A program made the position numbers and the translations under genes. From Nereocystis luetkeana (Eukaryota > Sar > Phaeophyceae > Laminariales > Laminariaceae): 64,000 nucleotides of DNA. Location: the NCBI GenBank assembly GCA_031213475.1, contig JARUPZ010000025.1:3950532-4014531 (forward strand), given 5' to 3'. The notes beneath the pieces are model-generated. The model ran no database searches. It was not told where the DNA came from and saw only the letters and a program-made list of their open reading frames with translations. This document shows, in pieces, positions 1 through 14,100 of this stretch; the first letter of the stretch is position 1; each line of letters starts with the position of its first letter.

Positions 1-140
1 TCGTCGTCACCGTCGTCTCCCCCGTCCGTTTCCTCGGTTTTCACAATTGCCATGGAGGCCTTTTTTGTGTTGTCGACCTCACCTTTAAGCTCCGCATCAA
101 TACCGCCCTCTGTAGCTGCTGGTTCTTCCTTTTTAGCTGC
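1..140 (-). CDS. sppA: SppA exon 19 (partial, acidic tail)
   Basis: The frame opens after CCTTAG in phase 0 with AAKKEEPAATEGGIDAELK and stays open, Glu/Asp-rich, to the window edge. A GTGAGG donor at about position 82 could instead end the exon there. No stop codon is visible. Confidence 0.42.
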
Positions 141-3100
141 CTAAGGACAAAGGACAAGGGCGTCAGGCAAGGTGGGGTTAGGTTTAATTCGACGGGTTTC
201 GAGGGCCGGGGGGGGGGGGGGGGGGGGGGGGGGCAGGGAGGGAGAGGGAGAGGGCGGGGGGCGGAGGGGGGGGGGGGTGTACTCAGGTCATGCATGGCCG
301 CAGTCGTACGACTGTAAACCCTCACACTCCTACAAGGCGGGGGTGGAGCACGTCGAGTTTTCATCGACCCACCGACAGGCAGACATTGCTGCATCGTATC
401 ATGCATGACCCTAGTCGTATGGCGTATGGCCGTATACCCTCGCATCCCTGCAATGCTGGCACGGAGCACGTCCGGCTTTCACCGACCAGGCGGGGGGGGG
501 GGGGGGGGGGGCGTACAAATTACTATTAATTATTATCATGCCAGCGAGAGGGAGAGGGGGGGGGTGTACTCGATCTCGTGCATGGCCTGAGTCGCATGAC
601 CATAGACCCTCGCATCCCTACAATGCCGGGACGGAGCGCGTCGGGTTTTCACCGACCAGGCAGAAATTGCTTGCACCAAGCGCGAAGCGCCGTGAGGTGT
701 TGGGCGAGTCGCATGAAGGGCGAGCTGCATCCCACTAAGAACCGCTTTTGAGGCGGATTACCATATGGATGGCAGCTTCAATCAACCAATTTAATTTCCG
801 GTGTAGCCAATTACAGAGACAGCAATGGGAGTACTATGTAACTGCCTCTTGGGTGCCTTACCATAAAACACTACGTGCTACGATCAGCCCCACCAGTGCA
901 GAGGAAGGAGGGGAGGGGGGGGGGGGGGGGGGCGGGGGGGGGGGGGGGGGGGGGGGGGGGGTATGTGCAGAGAAGTACAGTGGGGGTGAACATAGTAAGG
1001 CCACCCCCGTGAAAAACGTGGTCTGTCTTCACATCTGCAAGATGGTCTAAACAAAATCACCAGTAGTACTGATCACCATACTATTGTAATTCCAAGGATC
1101 ATCGTGTTTTTTTTTTCTCTATTACGAGGGACCATAGTCAATAGGACCTGTGGTATACATAAAAACCTACCAGGTACGAGGTATATATGTAACCATATTT
1201 GCTAACAATATTTGGTCCTATTAACTATGGTCCCCCGTAATAGGGGTGTCATCTCCCTAAAAGTCTAGAAAATGAAAAAACCCCCCGATGTTTCTTCAAG
1301 TGGGTACCTCAACTCTACGGAGAGGAGGACACAGAGGGAGGGGGAGGGCGGGGGGGGGGGGGGGGGGGGGGAGGGGGGGGCAGAGGAGGGTCGGACGAAC
1401 AGACAGAGGCATCGAAGGCACACGCGCCGGAGCACCCCTCCCCCCACACCTTTCCGTCCTGGCGCTCCTTTTTCTTCGCCGCCGCCGCGGCCGCCCTCTC
1501 CGCTGCCAGCATTTTCTTCGTTGCAAGCTTTTTTAAGTCCACCATGTCGCGACACACCTGGGCGTAAGAAAATCGAAAAAAAAATAAAAATAATAAAAAA
1601 AATAAATAAATAAAAAAAAAAAAACAACAAAAAACAATCAGCTCAGCTGCGAGATCGAAGATTTCGTCGGCGAAACTCATACGCTGAATACAAATAAAAA
1701 ACCGAAGCTGTGAGATACAAAGATTACTCGAAAACCTCTCATCTTTGCAAACTTGGTGTGATAATTCGATCGGGCGTATTACAGGTTTTGATTCCAACAG
1801 GACTGAGTGAGTTAACCGCAACAAAAGATGGGAGGCGGGTTGGGGGGGGGGGGGGGGGGTGAGCGGGCTGGGCTCGGGTGGGGTGGTATAATGGCGGCGG
1901 GGTAGAGCGTCGGGCGGGGAGGGTGAGGGGGGAGGGAAGGCGAAAGGAGGAGGGATTGGTGAGTGGGAGAAGAAAACAGACTCATGGCGCTAGATATTGA
2001 AGGCGCAAATTTCTGAGTAGCTTGGAGGATAGGAGACAATCGGGGCAAGCCGGCGCAAGGACAATATTGGAAAGCAGGGAGGGAGGGGGGGGGGGGGGGG
2101 GTGTACTCGATAGGAGAGATGCACTCGATCTCATGCATGGCCGTAGTCGTATGACCATAGACCATCGCATCCCTACAATGCCGGGACGGAGCATGTCGGG
2201 TTTTCACCGGCCAGGCAGACATTGCTTGCACCAAGCGAGGGGGGGGGGGAAGTTCCGAACCACACCGCTTTGGCAATGCAGTAATTAGGCGACACAGTCG
2301 TGATGCAGAAAACATTTATCTTGACGCTGAAAACAAACGTTCGGCGTTCGGTGCACTCAGTATGCGGTGCAACTATGGATCCATCAAAACAACTAGGCGG
2401 TACGATTGTTATGCGGGAACATTAGCACGCGGTACAAACCAATGTGCAGTGCGTATTTCACTCGAGTATTGCGGCGCAATTTCAAAAAGATGCGGCACAA
2501 TCACCCCTCCAATGTACGGTGCACTTGTTTCGAGACCAAGTTCGACAGAAAAGAGGTGGGAAATCTATTACGGGGGACCATAGTTAATAGGACCAAATAC
2601 TGTTGGTAAAAATAGGGAAATACATAGGTTTTTGCGTAAACCGTCGGTCCTACTAACTATGGTTCCCCGTAATAATACGGCGTTTTATCATGCCGCACAA
2701 CCGCATAACCATAGTGCGGGATAATCGGAAAACATGGAGAACGAATTAAGCGGCAGGTTTCACCTCCACTGCCCTGTCCAGTCCCCCAAGTTCATCGACA
2801 AGACCCTGGGGAGAGCGGAAAACAAAAACGGCGAGCGGAGGGGGGGGGGGGGGGTGTAACCATGTAATGCATAGCCGTAGCCGTATGGCCATAGACTCTC
2901 CACCGCATCCCTACAATACCGGGACGGAGCACGCCGGGTTTTCGCCTACCAGAGGCAGACATTGCTAGCACCAAGCGCGAAGCGTAGTGAGGTGTTCGGC
3001 GATTCGCACGAAGAGTGAGCTGCATCCGAGCGTAATTACCTGTTTCTTGTCTCAGTCGTTTTTCGAGACGGGTACGCACCGTTCCTACTCCTGATAGAGA

Positions 3101-6100
3101 TCCCTCCTATACGTTGGGCGCTCAGTCCATTTTTTCCATACTGATTATTCTCGCTGCCGCGGCGGGGGGGGTAGGGTGTACCCATTTATCGTGCATGGCC
3201 GTAGTCGTATGGCCATAGACCCTCGCATCTCTACAATGCCGGGACGGAGCGCGTCGGTTTTTCACCGACCAGGCAGACACTGCTTGCACAAAGCGCGAAG
3301 CGCCGTGAGGTGTCCGGCGAGTCGCATGAAGGGTGAGCTGCATCCTACTAAGAACCGCTTTCGAGGCGGACTTGCATATGGTTGACAGCTTCAGTGAGTA
3401 TATTTAATTTTCGGTGGAGGCGTTTCCAGAGACAGCAATGGGAGTACTATGTAACTGGCTACGGGGGTGGGGGGGGGGCGGGGGATCACAAGACGTACCG
3501 TCAATATATTCACGACCAAACGGTGCTGATATTCACGCCTTGGACTCGATGGTCTTCAAATGGATACAGCACACGCTGCATACAAACAATTAGCCATATA
3601 TCGGCACAAAACATACCAGGTACATATTTTCTAGTGTCGTCGCTTTCAAACCCTTACCAAAGCTTTCGCCTGCGACCCTGTCCAGACTCTCCCCTGCGCC
3701 CTCCGCTTCATGTCCTCTAGTGGCATCCTTCGGGACATTGCAGCTTTCGCAACGAAGTCTTCGTAGCTCTGGTTTTCCACAATAGTACGAGGCGTACGTA
3801 CAAAAACAAGGGCGGGCGGGAGGAGACGGGGGCGCGGCCGGGGAGGGCGGTGGGGAGGGGGGGGTACCCGATAGGAGATATGTACTCGATCCCATGATGC
3901 ATGGCCGTAGTCGTATGACCATAGACCCTCGAATCATAACAATGCCCGGACGGAGCATGCCGGGTTTTCACCGACCAGGCAGACATTGCTTGATTGCACC
4001 AAGCGCGAAGCGAAACGTGAGGTGTCCGGCGAGTCGCATGAAGGGTGAGCTGCATCCTACTAAGAACCGCTGGTGAGGCGAAGTTGCATATGGATGACAA
4101 GAGTTAATTTAATTTCCGGTGTGCTATGTAACTGCCTCTTGGGTGCCTTACCACAAACACCACGTGATACGATCATTCCCACTTGTGCGGAGTAAAGGTT
4201 CTTCACCTCGCACTAACGATCTAACTCGACAACCAGCTGTGACCGACCGCCAAAAAACGAACAAAAAGCGGTACCTTGGTTGTTTAGCTCACGTAGTGAG
4301 CGGCATGTTTCATGGTGTCGTTGCCAACCGACGCCAACCCAGCCTATATATAATAGGGAGGGGGGGGGGGGGATCAATGGTTATCCTTCGAGACAGGCGG
4401 GCTTCTCAACGACCTCGTCGTAGCTGTGTCTTTTGCTACACAACACCACGGAAGGAAAAGGAGGCTGGGAGGGGGGGGCGTGTCATTTTGAAAACAACCT
4501 AAGAAATGATCGAGAGGGGACGAGGGACATGCTCGAACTATGAAAACCACGACTACATGTTTTGAGTTCACACGCGCCATCCCCGCACATATGGGGCGGA
4601 TTTCCTTCTTTTTTTTTTTGCCGCTCGAAGAATGAAGAATGAAATCCCCACGCAAAAAACCGTGGGGATGTGTAGACGTAAGACGGACAAGGACTCGCCG
4701 CACCTGATCACCAACCAGTACATGGGCCGATCGGGTCTGGTCGACCGTATAACACCGAGAAGATAGCACGAACCCCCCCATCGGACGGATTTCGAAGCTG
4801 TATTTCACACGAGACTGGGGGGAGAGTAAGGGGTGCCGAGTACCTTGCGTCTAGGGCGAGGAGTTTCCAGACCCACCCACCACATGCTGTTGTGTGCGTG
4901 CGCATCCCCATCATTTGGGAGAGCAAAACAGAACAAAACAAAACAGGACAGAACAAAACAAAACAGAACAGAACAAAACAAAACAGAACAGAACAGAACA
5001 GAACCGAAAAAGCAAAGCAAAACAACAAAACAAAGCAAGGCAAGGCACAGCAGAGCAGAGCAGAGCAAAGCAAAGCCAAACACAAACAGAACAAAAGAAA
5101 ACGGAACACAAAAAAACAGAACCGAAACGAAAAACAACGAAACAAAAAAACAAAACAGAACTCAGCAAAAAAAAAACAACAAAAAAACACACACACACAC
5201 ACAAAAACGAAGCAACACGAAAAACACACACACACAGAAACAAAAAACAAAAGGATGCACAGAAACAAAAATAGAAAAAGATAAGAGAGCAAGAACAAAA
5301 GACGAAGACATAAATAAAAAAGAAGGCAGAAACACTGACATTCATTGCGTTCTTGCTCCAGTAAGCATCCTCGGCAGGAGTGAACCCCCTCTCCGCCGCG
5401 AACAACTCCGCGTACTTGCCCTTGCTGACTCGTTCGATCTTCAGCCCGATCTGGAGGGAGGCATCAATGTGCGACAAGCAAGCGTGCGTTGGTGGGTGGT
5501 TTGGGCCGGCTGAGTGCTACAGTATATGGTGTTCGGGAAACAGAAAAAAACGAACGAAAACAAAAAACCAGCAGAACGAAACGAAATAAAACATGGGCGA
5601 AAAAAAACAAAAAACAAAACACGAACGTTCATCGGGTTCTTCCTTCGATTTCTTGCTTGGCTTAGTTCAGGTAGACCTGGTACAGTAGCCTGTCATCGAT
5701 CGTTTCGTGCGCTCTCTCTCTCAACCCCCCCAACCTTTCCATGTCCCTGTGGTTCTTACCTGTCCATCCCTCCCTACTCTGTTTTCTGTCCCTTTATCCC
5801 TCTCTCTGTGCTTCGTCTACCAGCTACCAGCCGCGTCTTTCATCAATCCAGCTGTCTGCCTCCTTCCGTCCCCGCTTCCCTCTCTCTGTGCTTCGTCTAC
5901 CAGCTACCAGCCGCGTCTTTCATCAATCCAGCTGTCTGCCTCCTCCCGTCCCCGCCTCCCCCCTCCCCCCTCCCCCCTCCCCCCGCGCCCTCCCTGCCTC
6001 TGTCTATGTTTCCGTTTACGATTCTGTCTCTGCGTCTATCAACACGCCCCTCCGTCAGCGTCTCGCCTGTCCTACAGTATCTCCATCACAATCTCCCCGC

Positions 6101-8157
6101 AATTTCCTCTGCGCGTTGCTTCAAGTTGCCTCTGCTTTCCCTAACCGCTACCTACCCTCGTGCTGCTTTCGTGCCACCGGGAGGCTTTCTCCAATTCTGG
6201 GGGCGCCCTTCTTGCATCCCCGGTATTCCGGGGACGCCCTTTTCGCATCCCCGGACGTGTGCTAAGATAGTAGTAGAGGGTAGCAATTTTTGCCTCGCAA
6301 GGCAACTATATCTGACTGACCGGTCTCCTTAACCCTTTTAGTGCTGCAGTCCCGTTTGGGGGCCAAACCACTCAAATTCCAAGTAGTTTGTCCCCAAAAC
6401 GGGATTGCAGTCCTGAAAATAAATCATACACATATATAGACCACATATAGTTGGGATACCAAAAGTGTCTTGCAATGTGATTCGTCATACAATACCCCGC
6501 ATAGGCTTTGCTTCGAGATTGGCCATCGGGTTGCACATACCAGGGTAATCAGTTTTCAAGTGAGGTATGGAGCTCCTGTACTATAATCGAGTCAGGAGCC
6601 TAGAACAAAATTAGGTGCTATCCCTACAAGGCCACAAAAAATAGGTGCCACACCTGTAAGGCCACAAAAAAAAAGGTGCTACCCCTATGAGGCAAACATT
6701 ACAGTAGGTGCCACCCCTGTAAGGCCACGAAAAATAAGGTGCTACCCCTATAAGGCAAACACTACACTAGGTGCTACCCCTACAAGGCAAATATCGCAGA
6801 CAGTAGGTGCTACCTCTATAAGGCCACAAAAATAAGGTGCTGCCCCTATGAGGCAAACATTACAGTAGGTGCTACCCCTATAAGGCCAAGAAAAATAAGG
6901 TGCTGCCCCTATAAGGCAAACAGTACAGCAGTAGGCGCTACCCCTACAAGGCCAAAAAAAAGGTGCTATACCCCCTGTAAGACCATAAAAAATAAGGTGC
7001 TACCCCCTTTAAGGCAAACATTACGGTAGGTGCTACCCCTACAAGGCCAACAATAATAAGGTGCTGTCCCTATAGGCAAACATTTCAGTAGGTGCTACCC
7101 CTATAAGGCAAACATTACAGCAGGTGCTACCCCTATAAGGCGAAAAAAAACAAAAAAGTGCTACCCATAGAAGGCCAAAATAAATAAGGCGCTACCCCTC
7201 CAAGTCAAACACTACATCAGGTGCTACCTCTACCGCAGCACGCGCCCCCCCCCCCCCCCCCCCCGGTATTCCGGGGGGGGACGCCCCTCTCGCGCCCCCT
7301 GTTTGGGCGGCCAAAGTTACAGCTGTGCCTTGCTTGGTTGGCTGCTTACCTTGTCAAGGAACTCCCCGGCGGCGAACTTCGCCTGCACCACGCCGATACT
7401 GCCGGTAATGCTGAGCTCGTCGCAGACGATGGTCTCGCAGCCCATGGCGATGTAGTACCCTCCCGAGGCGGCGACGTTGCAGACGGACGCGACCACCACC
7501 TTTCCCGATTCCCGCAAGCGCCGAACCTATCGAAACAGCAGAGGAAAACGCGCAGAAAAGAAGGCAGCGCGTGCAGAAAGAGTGGCGGCGGGTTTTTTAC
7601 CGTGAAAAAAATCGCATTTCGTTTCTTAACCATTCCCGACGAAAAAATGGCCAGGCTCGTTTGGTATTAGCCATGTTAGTGAGCGACAAAAAAAAAAAAA
7701 TGTCCTTCTGAATGTTTACGTCCGGAGTGGTCTCTAGTCGCGGATGGTGCGAAAGCAAATACGTCAAGGGCGATACACAAGAAAATAAAATACAACAAAA
7801 AACAACAACAAAAAGAGAAGTATTTAGGAAAAAAAAAAAAAAAAAACTGATTCAACAAAAAAAAGGAAAGTATTACAAAAAATAAAAAATAAATACTGTA
7901 CGTGCCATCAACTGCGAAACCACCCGAGTAAACTATGACAAAAATAAAGCAAAGCAACGCAAAGGAGAAGGTACACTCGTGTCCAGATACCTTTAAAAAC
8001 CCCCATAAAAACACGAAACTGAATCCTCAGTTAGACCTATTTTTCGACTAAAACATTGAATTTCAAAGATACCCCCCCCCCCGACAGAACGAGATTGCCA
8101 CGAGCACAATTTATCCAAACGAAAAAGTTCCAAAACTTTTGGGAAATCCCGAAAAAA

Positions 8158-8188
<31 letters not shown>

Positions 8189-11100
8189 CACACACGCACG
8201 CACGAACTGTTCTGGGGCAGACGTTGGGTCAAGATCGGCTTCAGAAACACTCAGGCGGGTGCTTAGTTCGAAGCGGCGAGGTGTCTGAGCCCTCGACAGA
8301 CATCGATGGACAAAACCAACGACTGGGTCATGAACTTCGGACGGGTAGCACTCCTTAGGGGCTCTGACGCACCCTGGGGCTGCCGCACTCACACGATCGT
8401 CGGCGAATAACACATGAAAACAATTGGTCGGTCGCTGGTGCGCATTAAACGGACGACAAAATTTTCTCGAACCGTCCTCGACCCGTCTCGAAAGGCAAAC
8501 AAAAATAGTTTTATTTTTCAGACGGTGGGAGAAGAGCGTAGGACGCTGCCGGCAAGCTCTCCTCCCCTTGTACCTATAGACCACGGATGCACCTGATATC
8601 TTCGAGGCCGCCATCTGCACTCGTTGGCCTTGCCCGACACCAAGCGGGGTTGGCCGTGGGCTGAGTGTATGTCGAGATCGAAAGTCTATCGTCGCACGAG
8701 CTGCGTTTTACAAGCGTGTTGACCAATTGGAACGGGCGGGCAAAAAAATATATGCGCCGCCTACAGCCGTGTGAGAAGAACATCCAATAAAAATCAAACA
8801 TTTTTACCCTCTTTTTTTCCCACAGCGGCGGTACGAGAATCGCCTTCGGCTGTTTCTTGAGGGAGCATTTTTTTTTTTTTTTTTCAAAGACAACCTTCAA
8901 GCTTCGCCTTCCCATTGTCCTATTAATACGACTTGGTTGGTTATGCTTGTTTAATAAGAAAAACGAAGGAAAAAATGAGCACTGTATCTACCACGACCAT
9001 GTGTATCGTACGTATCTGGTGCCTACGTTTCTTGACGAGAGCAAAATAACGTAAAGTGAAACAAAAAAAACAAAACCAGTAAAAAGTTATCACCTCAAAC
9101 CAACTAAAAATCACCAAATGTGAGCAGCCAAGCTATTGTAAAAATAACGCATTGCGCCACGACTCTAAGAGCGAAAAAAAGGGTGTTGGAGCAAGTAAAA
9201 CCATCTTTGGCTTTTCGAACGAAATGAACGCCAAACAAATAGCACAAAACCCGAGAGAAACAAAACTGATTAAAAAAAAAAAAAAAAAAAAAAAACGAAC
9301 GAACGGGAGTCCGTTACGCTCGTACCCCGGCCCTCCCAGTCGAGCTGGAAGGCGTTATCGAGGGGTGTGTGTATGGGTGTTGTTATCGTTTTTTCTTTAA
9401 AAAACAAAATGAGAAGAAGAGCATCAACTGCCGAGAGCGCGAAGCGTGAGTAGTAGGTGCAATTGGATGCGGGTCGACGAGGAAAAGAAATGGTTGACGC
9501 CTTCTCGCGATAAAGAATGAAGGCACGAACCGTAGTGGTGGGAGGGTCTGCTATGTGAAACAATGGTTGATCTGAGTTACGACCAGGAGGGAGAAGGGAG
9601 AGAAAAAAGAAGGGGGGGTCGAGAGAATAAAATGGGAAGAAAAAAAAAAACGAAAAAAGGAAAGAAAAGAAAAAAAAAATATTCATTCGTTTTGGGAGGC
9701 GGTATATATACCTCTCTCCACATAAGGTCCGATGCGAGGGCATCCCCTCCCGGCGAGCTGATGCGCACCACCACTCCGTCCACCTGAAATAGCCCGCAAC
9801 AACACAGCAACAAAAACACACACACACATACACACACGGGAAAAAAAAAAACAGAATAAAAAAGGCAGCTTGAAACGTCAAAGGTGCGGCGGGATAATAT
9901 ACAAAAAACGTTTCGGGTTGAAACCGTCTAAAAGAGGAGGGCGAAACGGGAATCGATGTCAGTAGAAAAGAGGCGTTATTGACCCGACAATAAATCTTGG
10001 GGTTCGGGGTTTCGAGTCGAGACAACGGCAAATACAAAAAAAAGGAAACTGGACAGAGTAACGGCACAGCAAAATATGAACATCCTGTACCGCTCGGGCG
10101 GTAATACAAAGGACCGTTGAGGCATCAACACGAATATCAAGCGGTTCTTATATTGCCGAACAGAGGTATACACCAGTATAGCCAGGCACCTGTAGGAAGG
10201 ACGATGGGTATCACCCAGTCTGGTTTTAGTATTAATAGAAACAGCATAAAAAAGGACGACGATGTCGACCGCAACCACCACGACAACAGCATCGTTAGCA
10301 GCAGCAACGACAACATCAACAACAACAACAACAACAACAATAATAATAGCCGAGAAGACCAAGAAAACAAAAAAGAAAAACAAGCAACAAGAAACAAAAA
10401 AAGTAAAAAAAAAAACGGGAAACAAAACATAACAGAGAAGGGAGCGGAAACGATACGGAGAAACACAAAAAAAGGAAAGCAAGAAAAATAAACGAAAAAT
10501 CCCATCGGCACGGCTGACACGTTGCCACTGACATCGTTGTCCTTGAGGATTGCGTTGGCCTGCTCCCGGAAGTTGTCGACCTGTAGATTGGCGCCGCTTC
10601 CTGGCCCGGCCGCGTTAACGATCGCTGCAGTACGATCATCATCACCATCATCGTCATCGTCATCGTCGTCGTCATCGTCATCGTCGTCGTCGTCGTCATC
10701 ATCATCGCCATCATCATCATCATCACCATCACCATCATCATCACCATCATCATATCATCATATCACCATCATCACCATCATCATCATCACCATCATCATC
10801 ACCGTCATCATCAGTGTCATCATCATCACACAGCATCGCAAGCGGGCAAAAAAGCGACGGGCACGCATCAGTAGGATACGAGAGACATATAAAAAGCACT
10901 GCCTACGATACGAGCAGAGGGGTCACAGCAGCATCATCGCAAATAGCAAGCAACACCGCAGGGAGGAAAAACAGGACAAAACCCACACAAAGCATCGATC
11001 GACACGGATCAGTGGGGCATTCGCGAGACATGGCCAAAATCGTAGACTCTTGCCAATTGGCCGGCCGTTGGGGATACAGTAATATGTAGCATCAGTAGCA

Positions 11101-14100
11101 TCATCGCAAACAGCATACGACGGGCACGCACCAGTAGGCTATTGCGAGGCATGCGAAAACAATAGGCTATTGACTGGGGTCACAGTAGCATCATCGCAGT
11201 ATCGCGCGGCCAAGACGAAAGACACACCCAAAGCTCGACACGCACCGGTAGGGCATAAGCTAGGCATACGGTCATGCGACTACGGTCATGCACGACATGA
11301 ATACACCCCTGCTTCCCCCCTCTCCCCTCCTCCTTCCCTCCCTCCCTCCCTCTCTTCCTCCGCAACTCCCTCTTCCGCTTACCTCCCTCCGCATTGATGA
11401 CGGCGATGGTTTTATCGCCCGTTCTCCCAGGCACACCCTCCACTTCGTTCCTCTGTTCAGCAGCATCAGCAGCAGCATCAGCAGCATCAACAGCGGTATC
11501 AGCAGCATCAGCAGCAGTAGACAGTTCACCCCAACGGTCTACTAACGCAACAGTCAATCGAAGGGTCTACTCCAAAGCATATTTTTTAACCCAACGGCGC
11601 AACACAAAGGGCTCGTCTAACGACCTAATTCGACAGCATTAGTAGGCGCAGCAGCCGAGTATCACAAGCCTAACGATTTATCTTGCCGTCTAATCCCACC
11701 GTCAAATCTAACGGTCTAATCTCACGGTCCAATACAACGGTTTAATCCAACGGTCGAATCCCACGGTATCATCCAACGGTCTACTACAAAGATACAATCC
11801 AACGGTCTAGTCCAACGGTCCGCCCCCCTGTTCTCCGGAGATAGGTGGCGACCGGTATAACGGCCTTCGACGCGCCTATCAGCTTGCACTCCTCGCAATT
11901 CGACGGTCAGTTATACTCCAACGGTATCACCCAACGGTATACTCCAGCGGTCTTATCCAACGGTACATTTACAACGGCCGTGTCAGCCTCGTTCTCCGGA
12001 GATAGGTGATGTGGCCGGTGTGATGGCCTTCGACGGGTCTGCAAGCTTGCTCGTCTTGTATTTCAGCGGTCGAACCCAACAGTCTAACCTAACGGTGAAT
12101 CCCAACGGTACAACATCAACGGTTCGCTCACCCTTGTTCTCCGGAGATAGGTGGTGACCGGGATGATGGTCTTCGCCGGGTCTATCAGCTTGCTCTTCTT
12201 CTTTTTCTTCACGGTGTTTTTGTCCTTCTTGTCCTTCTTCGTCGACTTCGTTCCCCCGCTCGCGCGGCTCCACGGCTTGCCCGCCACTTCCTTCCTGTAC
12301 CGCCTTCAGAGAACAAAACAAGAGACCAAATGCCGCAGAACAAGAAAAATATATATATAAAAAAAATGAAACAAAAAAGAAAAAAAGAAAAGAAGAAGCA
12401 GGTGTGTGTGTGACATCGTGATATCAAAAAGGACGAACAAAGAAATAAAAAAAAACAAAACTACCTTGTTACCCAAAACAACAAAAACGTGCAAAAATGA
12501 TGAAAAACAGAACAGAACACAGGCAGGGGGCTGTGCATGTGTGTGCTGATTAAGCATACCAAATTGAACAAAAACGAACAAAAACATTAAGACACACGCA
12601 AGGACGGTATCATATGTCGGTATACAAGGAGACAAGTGAAACGGCAAAAACTACCAGGTACATCCAACAGCCCGTATAACTACGAAAATTGCCAAAAAGT
12701 CGGAAAAAAAAAATAAAAAAATAGTCAGGCAGGCAGGGACTGCAACGTGTGTTGATGCAGTACACCGTATCTCTGTGGCGTGGCTTTGTGACCACAGAAC
12801 TTGTATCTCTTCTAGGATTGAAGAATCGGCACGGACACTGGTTGTGCTGGATGTCGACGGGTGGAAAGAACGGTTTAACCCATTTAGGACCGCAGTCCCG
12901 TTTTGGGGACAAACTACTTCGAGTTTGGCTGGATTGCCCCCAAAACGGGACTGCGGTTCTAAAAGGGTTGATGTGAAGAACACACACACCAGGCGTATAC
13001 TAAAACATCAAAATAATTCAACAAACAGAAAATAGAATATAAAACAACGCAAGGACGGTATAGTGCGTGGGTGTCGACATGACACGCTGTACCCGCTATG
13101 TAATTTCACACTATTAATAGTGTATAAATGCACTTCGAAGTATACATCATAACGAAAAATAGTGTTAAAACAAACGAAAAATGGGTTATTCCACGCGAGT
13201 CGACGAAGGAAGACAGGGCTATAGTCTTCGCGCGATAGCACCGTAGTGGGAACGGGGGGGGGGGGCATAGTAAATAGGACCTGCGGTAAACACGATAACC
13301 TATATATTTACGTATTTTTACAAACAATATTTGGTCCTACTTACTGTGGCCCCCCGTAATACAAACACGTGGTGGGGACGGGGGGGGCATACTAAATAGA
13401 ACCTACGGTACACACAACAACCTATATATTTACCCATTTTTACTAAACAATATTTGGCCCTATTTACTGTGGTCCCCCGTAATAGAAGGCGTTTCACAAA
13501 TAATTACTGTACGTCTGAGCTACTATCACGTGGGACCATAGTAAATAGCACCCACGGTACACACAAAACCTCTATATTTACCGATTTTTACTGGCAATAT
13601 TTGGTCCTATTTACTGGGGTCACCCGTAAGACGAAGACGGAGAGAGAAATGGAGGGTGAACAGGATAAATGGGATGGTTATTTGCCGGGTGGGATCTGTA
13701 TGACACAGCTCTTGTGCGCAACATCATAACGGCGACGATAGGAGCTAGATAATCTAGATTGTCTACTATTGATGATCTAGACGATTCACTGTACATGATC
13801 TAGACGACCTAGATACTGTAGACGCTCTAGATGGTCTGCTCTAGATGATCTGGATGATCTATATACTGTACCTGGTAGGTGATCGAGATAATCTACTGCC
13901 TGTGGATTATATAGATGACTTAAATGATCTAGATGGTCTAGATGGTCTATATGAACTACCTGTAGATTGATCTATTAAAATATGGTATAGATGATCTACA
14001 GTAGCTGCCCATGCACGGTGCATGCAAGGTTCTGACAACCAGGCGAGCGCAAGAAAAATACTAAAAAAATAACCCCATGAGCACAAGAGCCACACGCTTA

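Larger units (their letters stand above)
11640..12125. repeat. CAACGGT-type array with captured exon pieces
   Basis: Degenerate units such as TCTAATCCAACGG of about 13-15 bp. Embedded at 11830-11888 and 11991-12058 are two copies of the 3' end of SppA exon 9. Confidence 0.82.

Noticed and set aside
41-469. Open frames on both strands through the G-rich start of the window
   Set aside because: They consist of Gly, Pro and Arg runs from G tracts and of the G-tract-bounded repeat; they do not match the SppA exon frame.
4708-5513. Frames of up to 226 codons on both strands
   Set aside because: Produced by the AACAG pentamer region; extreme composition and no splice-compatible pieces apart from SppA exon 14.
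5514-6332. 272-codon plus-strand frame
   Set aside because: Pyrimidine-rich low complexity with an 80-bp tandem duplication; no recognisable domain, and it lies inside an SppA intron.
6605-7235. CRISPR-like array
   Set aside because: The units are degenerate and the spacers are themselves repeated; this is a eukaryotic intronic minisatellite.
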